From the NCBI GenBank assembly GCA_022376465.1, contig JACDTU010000006.1, positions 1,612,001 through 1,676,000 of the forward strand: 64,000 bases of DNA, in the 5' to 3' direction. How positions within the stretch are numbered: the first letter of the stretch is position 1; each line of letters begins with the position of its first letter. A model generated the notes under the pieces. That model searched no databases, was not told the DNA's origin, and saw only the letters and a program-made list of their open reading frames with translations. The position numbers and the translations under genes are program-made. This document shows positions 1-12,761 of this stretch, one piece after another. Source of the stretch: Cubamyces lactineus. Taxonomy: Eukaryota; Basidiomycota; Agaricomycetes; Polyporales; Polyporaceae.

Positions 1-2293
1 GGGATTATGGCCCCCCGACGGCGGCGACATCGATCACGGACGATATTTCCCCAGCAGTCGTAGTCAGCGCCGCTCAAGTCAAGCAGCCCAAGCATGGACG
101 GAGTGCGAACTTCACGACCGGCAGCGTCGCCAAATCGGACTTCAACGCGAACAGCCCGTTTCCCTTCGGCCGCGCATCGTACGAACCCGCAAACACTCCC
201 CCTCCTGTGTATGTTAACGGCAAGCCCATCGCGCTGCACTTGAATGGGACCACGGTCAACTGGGAACACGATACCGACATCCCCTCGCCGGATACCGACT
301 CAGTCCCGGATAGCGTCCTTCCGACGCCGACGCGTGTCGAGCCTACGCCCGCGACCACTGTCTCTGGCGCTCTGGTAAAGAGAGCGACGATCACGCCTGC
401 GGCATGCAACGGCGGCCGGAGCCCGATCGAGACTCCTGCGGTCCTCCCGACTCTTACATACTTCTGCTCGTTCCTGCCGAACATCTGTGCCAACATTCGT
501 TCGCACGGCGACTGGGACCACACAACCGACTCTATGGAGCTCACATACGACCCATTCGGGGACAGCTCGAACCGCAGGGATGTATGCACGACGGATGTGA
601 AGACCGTCTTCCAAGTCGCTGGGCAGTGCGACCCCATGGACCACAACCCCGTCGATTGGAAGGTGAGCGCCAGTGTTCGTAGTGTAGTCGTCTCCCATCC
701 CTCACAGTCCATCCCTCATAGGTCTCCTGCGACGAATTCCCCTTCAACTCCTCTCTTGAGGGCGGAGAGGGCAATGCCATCGTCCAGCGCGTCCCGACCA
801 GAGAACAGCAATATCAGGGCACCCTCCAGTCCTCCATCACGTACCTCCGACGGGTGCAGACCAGCGGGGCGACATCCTGGCAGGGCAACTCGGGGAAGAT
901 GTGCCACAAGTACGTCCTCAAGCTCGTCGACAACGTGCCCGCCAACGCGGACGCCGGGTCTATCGGCAGCCTGGATCCCGGCTCTGCGTTCTTCGCGAAG
1001 ACGAACACGCTCAAGTGGATCAAGGACAAGCGCGTGCTCAACAATAGGTACCCGCGGTCGTTCACCAGCACGTCCTGGGCGTATGCTGCGACCGACACCG
1101 CGCTCGGTGTCCCCGGATGGAAGGCCGTTACTTTCAACTGTGCACCCACTTCTACCGCCTGCACGACGACCTCGAATGTGCCCCGCGCTCTCGCGACGCC
1201 CACCCAACATGCTGTGCGTCAACCGCACGCCCCACCACACATGAACCAGAAGCGGGACGACCCGGCTTGCACTATCTCTAGCCAGCCTCCTCTGCCTACG
1301 TCGTCCGCCGCAGCCTCCGCCCTTGCTTCAGATAGCGCGAACACTGCAGAGGCTGCTGCAGCCGCCGCTGCCGCCGCGCTTGCCTCCGCTTCGAACCCTT
1401 CTGCTGACGAGGCTGCGGCGGCGTCAGCGGCTGTCTCCGCTGCTGCGGCTCTAGCGCCTGCAGCAGCAGCATTGGTATGTCATTCTCCGTTTGTATTCCT
1501 CGTAACCGCAGTACTTATGCCACGGCGAACAGGCCGCGGCCGCGGATGATGCCTCAATCGCGACAGCTGCTGCTGCCGCTCAATCAGCGTACGATGACGC
1601 CCAGGACTCAATCTCTTCCATTCTGAGCCTCGGTCCTGACATCCCGGATTGGCTGAGCCATATCCACGATTCTGTAAGTTGCCGGTGTTTCCTGACATTT
1701 CGGGAGTGACCACAGACTTATGCGCGACATGTTACTTCTAGGTCTCGTCCTCGTCTTCTGCCGTGGCGAAGGCGATTGCAAGCCAGCAGAACGTCATGAA
1801 CCCGCAGACGCGGTCGCCCCCTGACACGGCACCTATCAACAATCCAGTGATCAACAACGGTCCCCCGCCGAACGTCCCGCCTGCAGCCTGCTTCCCTGCG
1901 GGCTCGACGGGCTTCGTGAAGATTGGGAACGCGTACCTTGTCAATCAGAATGGCAAAGCCCCGGCGACCCTCGTCGACGTCGGGTCGGACGCGTACTTCG
2001 GCATGACTATCCCCACTAACGTCGCCGTGGAGCCCGTCGATGGCTGCCAGAGCATCTACACGTGGAACTTCGCAGCCCCGGCGTTGCAGCCCGACTTCCA
2101 GGTCGACTGCTCGACGAACGAGCTCGCGGGGTACTGGAATGGAGAGAAGCTGACGTGCTACGCGTACCCCACGGGGAACGGCCAGTTCGTGGTGATCTGC
2201 GGTGATAATATCGCGAACGTCTACTCTTGCCTCCAGAACTCTGGGTTGTATGGGCAAGTCACTTCCGCGGTCTTTACTTGGGCTACCTCCTGA
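1..2293 (+). CDS. NucA/NucB-domain secreted protein, 5'-partial (copy 1)
   Basis: The 5' end lies outside the window, so only about 701 residues are visible. Exons are 1-662 (reading from base 3), 722-1474, 1533-1673 and 1742-2293, all with GT-AG introns. Exon lengths and phases match those of the complete paralogue at 9147-12417. Order of parts: a region with PVYVNGKPIALHLNGT; a Cys-containing segment (ACNGGRSPIETP, NICANIRSHGDWD); the core SCDEFPFNSSLEGG, which resembles the CDEYPF signature of the DNase_NucA_NucB family; an Ala-rich linker of about 100 residues; and a C-terminal domain ending FTWATS. Bacterial relatives are secreted DNases. Nuclease activity here is inferred from that motif only, and the N- and C-terminal parts have no function I recognise. 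The C-terminal domain is the part most similar to copy 2. Confidence 0.8.
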
Positions 2294-5104
2294 GGTGATG
2301 CGAAGTTTTGTACGATTGGATGTAATGTGTACGTCGAATCATGCCAATATATGCGGGAATGTTGGATGCTACTGCCCGGGGAGAAGGACTCGATGGACTG
2401 AAGACGACTCTGGTCAGATCGCGCTGTAAGACGGACGCCTGCTTCGCACGCACCTTGATCACCCTTCCGTCACGATTTTTGGTGCTAAGTTCTGGCTTCA
2501 GCACCGTCTCTGCTCGCGAGACCTGTGCGAGGCAGCTCTTCTACAGAAGAGTGAGTAGCTTTAAAGGTCACCACGCGCACCATGTAGGCCGTCATGGGGA
2601 GGTACCAGTGCGGGAGCACGCGAGGAGAACGATGGAGTACAGTTCGCCGGCGGTATGTGAGATCGTCGCCGAGACGATGATGACGGACGCGTATCCGAAG
2701 AGCTTGGCAACAGAGGCATGAGACACATCCTCGGGCTTCTCCCCTGCAACGCCGCCCGTGCTGCCCTGCTCGGAGAAATAGCGCACAAACTTGATGAATG
2801 AGGTGAACCATATCTATATATACAAGGTTCAACGAGATTGGCATCTTGGCGCAGTAAATCACCATCACTGACGTACCGCGTTTCCCTGTGCGTTCGGTCC
2901 TGAGAATGTCCCCCCGCTGGCTGGGTTGTGATATCAGCGCTCGCGTTGTTCCCGACTAGCCGCGGCGACTTGCCAGCACGGAGTAAGACGTACCCGGAGA
3001 ATGGCGCTATGAAGATTGTCGCCGTTCGTAACATGCTGCGGGCATCCGATCACCTCCTCGAACAAAGCGAAGGCATCCGGTGGCTGTCGAATAAGGCGAG
3101 AAGTTTCAAATGATGAAGAAGTTCCCCACTTCTCCCGCGCCGTCGGTGATGATCTAAAACGCTGCTACTGCACTGAAGACACACTCCTCTAACGGATACG
3201 GAGGCAAGAGCGCCCGGGTGCAGAGAACAGACAACGTCGTTGCGAGAGTTGTTTCGAAGAACTACTGGAGAACGTAGAATGACAGATTCCTGATAGGGGA
3301 GAATCTGTGTAAGTAACGTCAACTTCGTGTTGAGATGTTTCGAGACTCACGAGCGATGGACAGAATGAGGGCAGTTCCTTAAGAGAAATCCATGCCCCTG
3401 CCAGGATGCTGTCCGTTCATTTCATCAGCTTGTGAGGTTGCGCTTACGCCAATTCAAACGAGCTTGCTGGCAATGTCACATGTGTCGCTACGTCTTGTGG
3501 GTGACACCTCGCCGCCCTCGAGGTCCTACCTGCTCGGGAAACTTGGATGTGTCCTTCCCACCTCTCAGGTCTTCCGACGCGCTCTACGGCAAATGGACAG
3601 TCCGTGAATTGGAGACATCTACATCAAGCGAACCTGCACAATTAGAGAGCTCCGGACAATCAAGAGAAGGTTATGCGCTCTGCAAGGACCTCTGATCAGC
3701 TGGCACATTCGCAAATGAACGGTTGCATACATGCGTAATGGTTTCCGCTATCATGGTGGTTTCGTAGCTTAAAAGTTCTAAGCAGTGCTTGACACTTGTG
3801 CGTTGCGTCGAGCGCCTAACATTGTGGCGCGGTCGACAGTGCATTTGACGCTCGCAGAACAAGTTCAACGTCTGTGGTCTCCCTTCACATGCTGCAAAAT
3901 ACGTGCTCTCTGCACATACCTACATACCCCGCCATGAATGTGTGTAAAAGGAGCATTGAACAAGTCAACTGAACAGCTGAAACAATCAAGTCCACACCGC
4001 TATGGTTGTCGTCGGTAACATAGATGGTTTCGTCGACGATAAGATGTAGGGTGAATTTGAGTCCTTCGACATGTCTACTGACTCATACTAAACTCCTCCC
4101 CTCATATTCCAACCTTGCGATAACTCCTGTATTATGAATAGATGCCGTAATCCCGGCTTCTGAGGGGAGACAACATCGAAGCGGACCTTCGCTGTACAAT
4201 GAAGAATGTTGTTCTTGATGGAGGTGAGTTGAGTTCACGCGATCGAACCAGAACAAGGCCAACGGACGGCCAACGTGCCGTCTCTGCTGGCCTTCATCTC
4301 CCTTGCATGGAGCTACAGAGAGGGCGCATCCCGGATATGAAGACAAGGGCGAACATTGGCAAATCACCGCCCGTGTGAACCACTCGCAGTATTTCCAATG
4401 GGGTCGCAGACGTAACCTACAGCTCCCGCATGGGAGGAAGGGTTCCTCTGTATCCTACCGCCAAAATGCCACCCTGACCAGTGATTTGATCATCTTGAGC
4501 CGCGAATTAACTGTGCGTTGTCCAGCATCAGATAACGCGCTCAGGAAGGTGGCCGCAAATGGGAACTGCCACGTCTCGTGTGTGATTTTGGCGTCCACCC
4601 CGGCGCTCAGGAAGCAATCGCTACCGTTACGATCCTCGGAGATCGGGCAAATCTTGCAAGATTTGTGGGGTGGAGTGCATAGGAGGAAGAGATGGGCCTG
4701 CATACTCAAGTAGGTGTTTGGTTTCGGGGCGTGCTCATATCATGCTGGCCAATTGGCGGGGCAACCTCAACGAATGCGTAGGCCGGTAACGACAGGCTCA
4801 TACGCTGCATAGGCACCGCCCCTTTTGCTACCGTGCGAGGCTCGGTGCTCAGGGCAAGCTGTTGTCGTCTCGAACTTTGCAGCGCTCTGCAGCCCTGCGA
4901 TCCATCGAAGCTTCTGATCATGTCTTCTCGGGCCTGAAGCTTGTCTTTGGCCCAAATTATAGACGTGCGCCATCCCCGATAAAGCCAGAGCAGAGCTTGT
5001 CCCTGAACACCCCGTCCCCGAGCCTCACTCTCCGTGGCTCTGGTACGCCTCCCCACGTATCCTGTGGCAACTTTCCCGTACGTTTTTATCTTGGTTGTAC
5101 AGCC
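2294..5104. other. Intergenic, possible decayed minus-strand gene
   Basis: No gene can be supported. Short protein-like stretches occur on the minus strand between about 2490 and 3370, including a hydrophobic run near 2600-2780, but they do not join into one frame and contain stops. The stretch 3400-5100 shows nothing recognisable on either strand. Confidence 0.4.
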
Positions 5105-6677
5105 ATGCCGGGCGTACCACTGGACCTCGCTGCTGTGATCTCCACTACCCTCGAGGGAATCCTCTATGGTGAGCCCGTGATGAGTATCATGCACCCCTCC
5201 AGCGAATGCTATCCTAATCCATGATTTCTCAATCGCAGGGTTCTCCGTATTTATGTTCGGCGTGACCATGTACATCCTGCAAGAGAATAGTCGAAGAGCA
5301 GGGAGAGAGATCAACTACAAGATGCTGTCCGTTTCAATCGCGCTCTTGGTCTGCAGCACGGTGGTATGTGCTTCGCAACTTGTATGCGATCCAGCACGGC
5401 TGACATCCCATTCCAGCACATGATCATCGACTTCGACCGTGCCTGTAGAGGGTTGGTGTTCAAGCGCGATACATATCCTGGAGGACCCATCGCATTCTTC
5501 GGTCAGCCATCCGAATGGACGTTCGTTGCGAAGAATGCCGTTTACACTGTCCAGACGCTCCTTGGTGACGGCATCCTTGTCAGTCGGCGCATCATTCATG
5601 CTCGTTACGATCTTCATCATTGATATTCGTCCTCCATTGTTGTACCCAGATCTATCGTTGCTACATGGTGTGGCAGACATGGCTCATCGTAGCCCTGCCC
5701 ATCGTCCTGTGGGTCTGGGTTGGAGGTGAGAAAGAAATGACGCCCATTTGCGATATCGTAGACTAATGCAATGCCCTGATGTCACACAGTGGTTGGGATT
5801 CTTTCTGTGCATGCCGTTGCGGTTGTGCCGATGGGCGCCGGCACCGTCTTCCTCAAAGAGGTCGGGCGATGGATCACCGCGTTCTACGCCTCCACGCTCT
5901 CCACCAACTTCTTCGTCACGAGTAGGTCTATCAAACTATTCATAACCCCCCTTCCTTTCTCACGATACCCCCTCGCCAGTTCTGCTCGCATACAAGATCT
6001 GGGTTACCAACCGCCGGGTGTCTCGTGTGCGCCAGGGCTCACTCCTCCCTGTAGTCCGCGTCGTCGCGGATGCCGGTATACTTTATTCTGTCACTCTCGC
6101 GGCTGCCCTCGGTTGTTTCGTACAGAAGTCCAATGGACAATATGTCGTCCTCGACATGGTGAGTCCCGTTTTCCCGCTCCCCTCTCTCTTCGCTTTTCCG
6201 CCATACCAAATCCTCATTCTCCCGCCTCCCTCCTACCCCTACCAATCCCCGTGATGCGTATCAGGGGCCCCAACGCGCGACATAATAGTAATTGTTGCTG
6301 ACGCCGCCCTCGACTCTTCCCTGGGACTTCTGCAGGTCTGTCCGATCATCTCCATCACGTTCTACATGGTCATCATCCGCATCGGCCTCGCGGAGTCGCA
6401 GCGCAGCTCCGAGCTCGGCTCAGCAGGCAGCGGCTTGAGCAGCGGTCTGAGCGCGTCGCATTACCAGCCTCCCTTCAACAATGGCGGCGCGATTGGTGCA
6501 GGGCGCGGAGGTGACCAGCGCAGCCAGGCCGTCCCGATGGGCCGTCTGCCGGTGCAAGTACACATTAGTAAGGTGTGCGAGACGGACGTCGTCACGCTCG
6601 AGAACGAGGGTGATACTGGATCCGAGACGGACCGCGATGGGAAGATGACGGTTCTGGAGGTGCATAACGTTGTGTGA
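5105..6677 (+). CDS. Seven-transmembrane protein of an orphan agaricomycete family
   Basis: Seven exons join in frame with GT-AG introns: 5105-5168, 5239-5363, 5417-5578, 5650-5725, 5790-5921, 5980-6158 and 6336-6677, giving 359 residues. The start MPGVPLDLAAVIS is followed by hydrophobic helices (GFSVFMFGVTMYIL, MLSVSIALLVCST, LIVALPIVLWVWV and others). Loop signatures typical of the family are present: HMIIDFDRACRGL, DTYPGGPIAFF, KNAVYTVQTLLGDG, YRCYMVW, ITAFYASTLSTN and NGQYVVLDM. The acidic polar C-tail contains VQVHISKV. Such proteins are multi-copy in polypores and usually lack a named domain; a receptor-like role is often supposed but not shown. The last intron (177 nt) is longer than the others; I chose the acceptor at 6335 because it restores the family motif after VVLDM. 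Confidence 0.82.
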
Positions 6678-9146
6678 GGGGCTACGGTGATATGTCGGAC
6701 TGTGCAAGAAGGTTCGGATTCGCCAGTGCATGACGGCAAGGACATACCGGTTGTAAACTGAATGTCGCGCGCAGATTATGAGGCATGCCCATTGTATAAT
6801 ATCCCAGGACCAGGATGCTTTTCTGTGGATCATAGATGTGCGATGCGCTGGCGCTCTAGCCGAGCTGAGAGCATGTTTCTCTTGGAGTCTAGCTGAACTC
6901 AATCACCGCGCCCTCACCTTCGCAGCGACACAGTAAACACCGGATGCTAGGTTGATCATGAAGATCGTCCTGAGACAGATGGATGGACAGAGTTCATCCA
7001 GTGTGCGCTGTCACGGACGCGTCGAGCTCGTTGGGAGGTAGCGCGGCCCAGTCTCGAGCTTGACGGCTTCCAATTATTGCACCCCCTCCTGCCATCTTCA
7101 CCGTATGTCAATCATTCGCCAGGACATCGCGGAGTTGTTCTCCCGCGGGCGTAGGCTCCCTCTCGTACTCGGCCACACATGCAAACACCACATGTTCTGC
7201 AGCGGCCAACACGAACTGCTAGGCATCCCGCGCGACGAAGGATCGTGGCGTTAAGAGCTAGTGCGCATCCTGGTATATGCTGGACGCAGGGGCGTAGAGA
7301 GTACCTACTTGTGTGAGCGTTATTCACCCTCCCAACTTGCGCTACGCTAGCTCTGGGACGCATGGGCAGTTGCGATGCTCTCTTCTGAGCTCGCGAACGT
7401 TCGCGGCGTGCTTAATCGCGATCACGCGCTTGCGGGCTACACGGGCTAGCCCCCCTCTCGCGTCGCGCCTGTCATGCGCCCGTCCTTTGGAGGTATCCCT
7501 CTCTCTGAGTTCTCAACCTTGAATATTACAACGATCGTACCGTACTGTCAACCCCATGCATGCGTATAGAAGTGCATAGAGATTACGGCTCGGGACGCGA
7601 ATCATGGTCTGGACGCGGCGTGTGCTCATGCGCAGTGAACTGTTCGTTGTGGTGTCGGCGTGGCACTGGATACTCTCGGAGAGGGCTCAAGAGGTCATGG
7701 CGAACGATCACAAATCACTCTAAGCATTACGTACGGACGCCTACTATCCTCCATGTAGATTCTAATGAGTAGCCTTGTGATAGTATGTATTACCAGAAGA
7801 CACAGAGGCGAACAAGATTCTAATCAATTTACTTAGTCCGAGTCGCTGGAACTCCTTGGTGCCGTACTATCTTGTCTCCCTGAGGACGACGCAATGCATG
7901 ATCCGGCCACCTCCGTAGAACTTGGGTTCCTGCTGGAGTGCCACTGGACACAGCACCGGTATGGTGTGAGATTTCTGCAGAGAGTATATATATAAGAGCT
8001 TCAGCGAGAGATAGCGTACATTATATTAGCGTCAGCGCCGCTCTCAAACTCCCCAATGGTGCGAAGTTTTCGTGAGTCGATTCGAGCCAGCTGCGGCCCA
8101 TAGGTAATTCCTTTTCAGTATGTTTCACTGTGGCAGTGCAACCATGTTTCAGCGCTCCAGGCGTGAGCGCCCGTTAGTAGGTCTCCCTTGAACCGTAACA
8201 CCACTAGCAACAACTCAGAGTACTTAGTCTCAATTAGATACTCCTCCTCAGATGATGCTCAAGGCAAGTTATTAGAATCGTGAGCGTATCCTCTCGCAGT
8301 AAGATGGCTGAAGAGCCCAGCATCTGTATTACTCGCAGGAGGCTCCAAGTCGGCGACAACGCGAGCCGCATCCGATGATGGCCCGGAGGTACCTGAGGAT
8401 CTCAGTCAATTGGAGATTCTTTCACTGATGCGCCCATGCTGGGCGCAGAGTATCACATACCTCTACCAATGGCTTGGCAGGTCCAGACGCCGTATGCCGA
8501 ATTCATCCGGGCCCGTGCGATGGACGGACGAGATGGCAGCCGCGCGACCGCTTGCAAAGCATGAACTCAAAGGTACGCTTCTCATCCAGAACATGGATAC
8601 TCTCTTACTTACATGTGTTTATCTAGAATATTTACGTTCATAGCTATCTTTCTGCGGAGCCTGAGACTTGAATGACTTCTCCGTTGCGTCGCTGCACGGA
8701 TCCCGGATACATCCCGACGGCGAGGCGCACAGGTGGTATACACCGCTCGAAGGGTAGACCGTGCTGTGCATGTATGTGCTGAAGCCCAGAGAAGACATGC
8801 TTCTGATTAGGAACCCAATGTGAGTCAGACATGCAGCGACTTCAGGGGCGTCCTATACATTGACTGACCGTACCCCAGGAAGGGTTGGATGATCGTCGTA
8901 GCACATGGCTATCAGCTCTCGAGCGTTGTTTCTCAGGTCAGCTGTGTGTAGACCATCAGCCGCTGTCCTGTCTGCCGGTGTGAGGTGAGTCAAAGCTATG
9001 CTCTTGGTATTGTGAAGTCTCATCTCATGCTGTCTTTCGCGTCTAGCAATGCAAGCTATGGCACATAACTAGACGCCCCTACAAGGTTAAAAGGGCTGCT
9101 GGCAGTATCTGTCTAGCCAGCGTCGAGCGAATTCACCTCGCTCAAG
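6678..9146. other. Intergenic, no supported gene
   Basis: Only short overlapping frames on both strands, none with a domain or consistent exon joins. A coding-like patch lies near 8400-8580 (+), but it cannot be tied to a family. An AT-rich stretch with a TATA-like run occurs near 7985. Confidence 0.4.
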
Positions 9147-12100
9147 ATGCTACACCTTACTCATGCACTCGTTCTTGCTACCTACCTTGGCTCTACGTTT
9201 GGGTCCGCCATCGTCCCTCTCGAGAAGCGCGTCCTTGAGTCTCGTGCTACCGTGAACGGCTCCTGCATCTCTGCCCCGGATAGTTCCTGTGTATCACTCG
9301 TGGGCCTGTGCGTTACGAGTATCGTGACTGGAAAGGTATTTTTACGTCCGCGTCGGTTTATACAATCATTAATGTGATACAACAGGTCGGATCGACGTCT
9401 TTTTGGAGCGACAATGTTTGTACCGCTGCAGCCACCTGCGCTGGCGTACGTCATCACTGTTGTCTTCGTCACAGAGACCACACGGCTCACAATCTGACAC
9501 AGATGGGATCGGTGCTCAATGCCGCTTGTTGTGCGGGTACTTGCAGAAAGCCTTTGGATATCGCCAGCCTTGACTACAACAATGTAGGCATACTAAACTC
9601 CAAGTCATACGCTAGTGTAGATTCTGATCACGATCCTCTAGGTATACGCCAAGATAGTTGGCAGTTGCGCCTCCCAATCTGGTGGATGTTCTATGACTTG
9701 GCGTGAGTTTCTCATATGTCGTCTTGTATGCGCATCCTCACGTTGTTATGTTACCATCACCCAGAGCCATTCGTCGACTGGTTCTACAACACTATCCAGG
9801 GTACTGGTACAAACATCTGGCCCGAGTACGTCTCCGTTGCCTACTTTGGACACTACTATACTGATCACAACGCAGCTCTGGCGACTACGTGTTGGACTGG
9901 TGGGCTAAGATCGCTACCTGGACCGGCTTCTGTGAAGGAAACGACTGTGCGGACAGCGCCATTCCATACTCGAACCTCAACGATTGGTTTCACTACTCGG
10001 CTGCGGTCGTCGTCACTACTCCTGGCACGCCTGAATACGAGCCCCCCTTGAGTGCCAATGGCTCGGAGAACGTGGACCTGTGGACGCCGAACTTCTACTG
10101 GCCCTGTCCCTTCGAAGACCTGAACGACTGCTGGTGGGACTACGGTCCTCCTACCGATGCGACGTCGTTGACGGACAACGGACTTCTCCACGCACAAGTC
10201 GAAGACGGTGTTCGCATGCAGTCGCGCTCTCGCAGCCAACCCCTCAAATTAGCTATGTTTGGCGCGGAGATCAAGAATGCGGATGCTTTGTTTCCTTTCG
10301 GGCGGGCTCAGCATCAGCCCGACAACGTCCCGCCTCCCGTCTATGTGAACGGCCAGCTCGTTCCGCTGCGCCTCAACGGAACAGCTATCGAATGGGGTGC
10401 TGAACTGCTCTCCGAATTCGCTCCTCTGGACCACAGCTCTCTCAACCCGACACCGACGCTCAATGAGCCTACCCCTGCTACCTCCGCCTCTGGCGTCCTC
10501 GCTAAGCGTGCGACACCGTCTCCGACGATCACCGCCGCCGCGTGCAATGGCGGAAGGAGCCCGATAGAAACTCCATCGGTACTCCCTACGCTCACGTACT
10601 TCTGCAACTATCTCCCGAATATCTGCGCTAACATTCGCTCGCACGGCGATTGGGATCAAACTACCAATTCGATGGTCCTCACTTACGATCCATTTTCAAC
10701 CAACTCGAACCGGAGGGACGTGTGCACCGAAGATGTGAAGACAATCTTCCAGCTGTCCGGCAAATGCGATCCGAACGAGCATAACCCTGTGGATTGGCAC
10801 GTAAGTCCTTGGCTATGTTCCAAGCTACTGCGAAGCTTGCTGACCCTTCGGCAGGTTTCCTGCGACGAGTTCCCTTTCAACTCCTCCCTCGAAGGCGGAG
10901 AAGGAAATGCTATCGTTCAACGTGTCCCCACTCGAGAGCAGCAGTACCAGGGTACCCTCCAGACTTCGCTGATACATTTACGGCGAGTGAAGTCCGACAA
11001 GGCGACCTCTTGGAATGGCAAATCCAACCGGATGTGTCACCAGTACCTCCTCAAGCTAGTCGACAATGTGCCCGCTGGCGCTGAGCCCGGCTCTATCGGG
11101 AGCCTAGACCCCGGCTCAGCGTTCCTCGCGACAACCAACGGTATCAGATGGCTCAAGGATAAACGACTTACTAACGACCGGTACCCGCGGTCGTTCTCTA
11201 CAACATCGTGGGCGTACGCAGCGACTGATACCGCGCTTGGAGTCCCCGGTTGGAAGTCTGTTACCTTCGATTGCGCTCCCACGTCAACTTCGGCTTGCAC
11301 CACGACGACGAATGTCCCCCGCGCTCTTGCGACTCCTGCTCAGATTGCCGGCCGTATAGTGCCCGCTGCACGCGCCGCCAACTCAAAGCGAGACTCGCCT
11401 GCATGCACAATCTCCAGCCAACCTCCTTTGCCAACCACCTCCGCAGAAGCTTCCGCTCTCGCTGCTGCAAGCTCCGACGCTGCCAAGGCTGCTGCTGCTG
11501 CCGCCGCCGCCGCCCTCGCTTCGGCTTCCAACCCTACTACCGACGAAGCTGCTATAGCTGCCGCAGCTGTTGCGGCCGCGAATGATCTAGTCCCTGCTGC
11601 CGCTGCATTGGTACGTCAGCGTTCTGTATCATCACAGCTCACAGGTTTGACGTTACATCGAATAGGCTTCTGCTGCGAGCGACTCGTCTATTGCAACGTC
11701 TGTGGCTGCTGCTCAAACGGCCTACGACGCTGCGCAAGATTCGCTCTCTAGTATTCTCAGCCTTGGGCCGGATATTCCGGACTGGCTCCACCAAATCTAT
11801 GACTCGGTAGGGTGCTCGTGGTATCCCAACGAGGATGAGGTGGCTGACCTAAGTCATATCGACAGGTGTCGTCCTCATCGTCAGCAGTGGAGAAGTCCAT
11901 TGCAAGCCAGTCGAACGTGATGAACCCCCAGACCCGCGTTCCCCCGGACACCAACCCCCCGAACAACCCCAACGTCAACTCCGGCCCTCCTGCGAGTGCC
12001 CCGCCCGCGGCATGCTTCCCCGCTGGCTCCAAGGGCTTCGTGAAGATCGGCGATAGCTACCTCGTGAACCAGAATGGCAAGGCACCAGCGACCCTCGTCG

Positions 12101-12417
12101 GTGTCGGTTCCTCCTCGTACTTCGGCATGACGATCCCGACCAACGTCGAGGTGCAAGTCGTGGATGGTTGCCAAGGTGTCTACACTTGGAACTTCGCCGC
12201 TTCGGGGTTGCAGCCGGACTTCCAGGTCGATTGCTCGACCAACGAGCTCGCGGGGTACTGGAATGGGGAGAAGCTGACGTGCTACGCCTATCCGATCTCC
12301 GCGAGTCAATTCCACATTCTCTGTGGCAGCAACGTTGGGAACATCTATTCGTGCTTGCAGAACGGTGGTTTGTATGGTCAGCTGAGCCCCGCCTTCTTTA
12401 CTTGGGCTACATCGTGA
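9147..12417 (+). CDS. NucA/NucB-domain secreted protein, complete (copy 2)
   Basis: Nine exons join in frame to 941 residues: 9147-9335, 9386-9445, 9503-9583, 9642-9702, 9765-9825, 9876-10800, 10855-11610, 11666-11806 and 11866-12417. The start MLHLTHALVLATYLGSTFGS is a clear signal peptide, followed by a Kex2-like LEKR. The N-terminal region is Trp/Cys rich (QPFVDWFYNTIQGTG, VLDWWAKIATWTGF, IPYSNLNDWFHYS). The NucA/NucB-like core SCDEFPFNSSLEGGEGN begins near residue 461. An Ala-rich, probably helical linker spans roughly 640-745, and a conserved C-terminal domain (GFVKIGDSYLVNQNGKAP, STNELAGYWNGEKLTCYAY) follows. Secretion is well supported. Nuclease function is inferred from family resemblance, and the outer domains may bind a substrate or the wall. 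Intron positions match copy 1 wherever both are visible. Confidence 0.88.
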
Positions 12418-12761
12418 GATAGTGCCGTATGTATCAAGAATCTCTACAGTCCAATGATATGACATGTTTCCCTCTGCGGCATTACAAGTCGTAGATACGT
12501 GAAGCGTGAATCCCACGAGCATGCTTAAGACTCGCAAACAGGTATATCAAGGAGTTATTTACATGATAGCGACTATTCACAGGAAAGTCCGACATTTCGC
12601 AACCTTCGCATCCGACAAGTCGAAATGTCACTACCAGACAATCGAAACATCATCGTCCAGTCTTCGACTAACCATAAAGAGTGACGACCCAAAGAAAAGA
12701 GAGTTATGAACCTATTATTCACCTCACACTACTCACTATGCATCCCCGTGGAAGTCTTCTT
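12418..12761. other. Convergent 3' intergenic region
   Basis: This short spacer separates the ends of the plus-strand NucA/NucB gene and the minus-strand oxidase. No gene or RNA is visible, and it probably holds the two 3' UTRs. Confidence 0.6.

Noticed and set aside
2490..3370. Minus-strand gene with hydrophobic segments
   Set aside because: Segments such as KLFGYASVIIVSATI look protein-like, but stops and missing splice sites prevent any model, and no family is recognised.
9889..11751. A 620-residue single open frame on the plus strand taken as a whole gene
   Set aside because: It reads through a 54-nt intron (10801-10854, divisible by three) and into the intron at 11611. The real product comes from nine exons starting at 9147.
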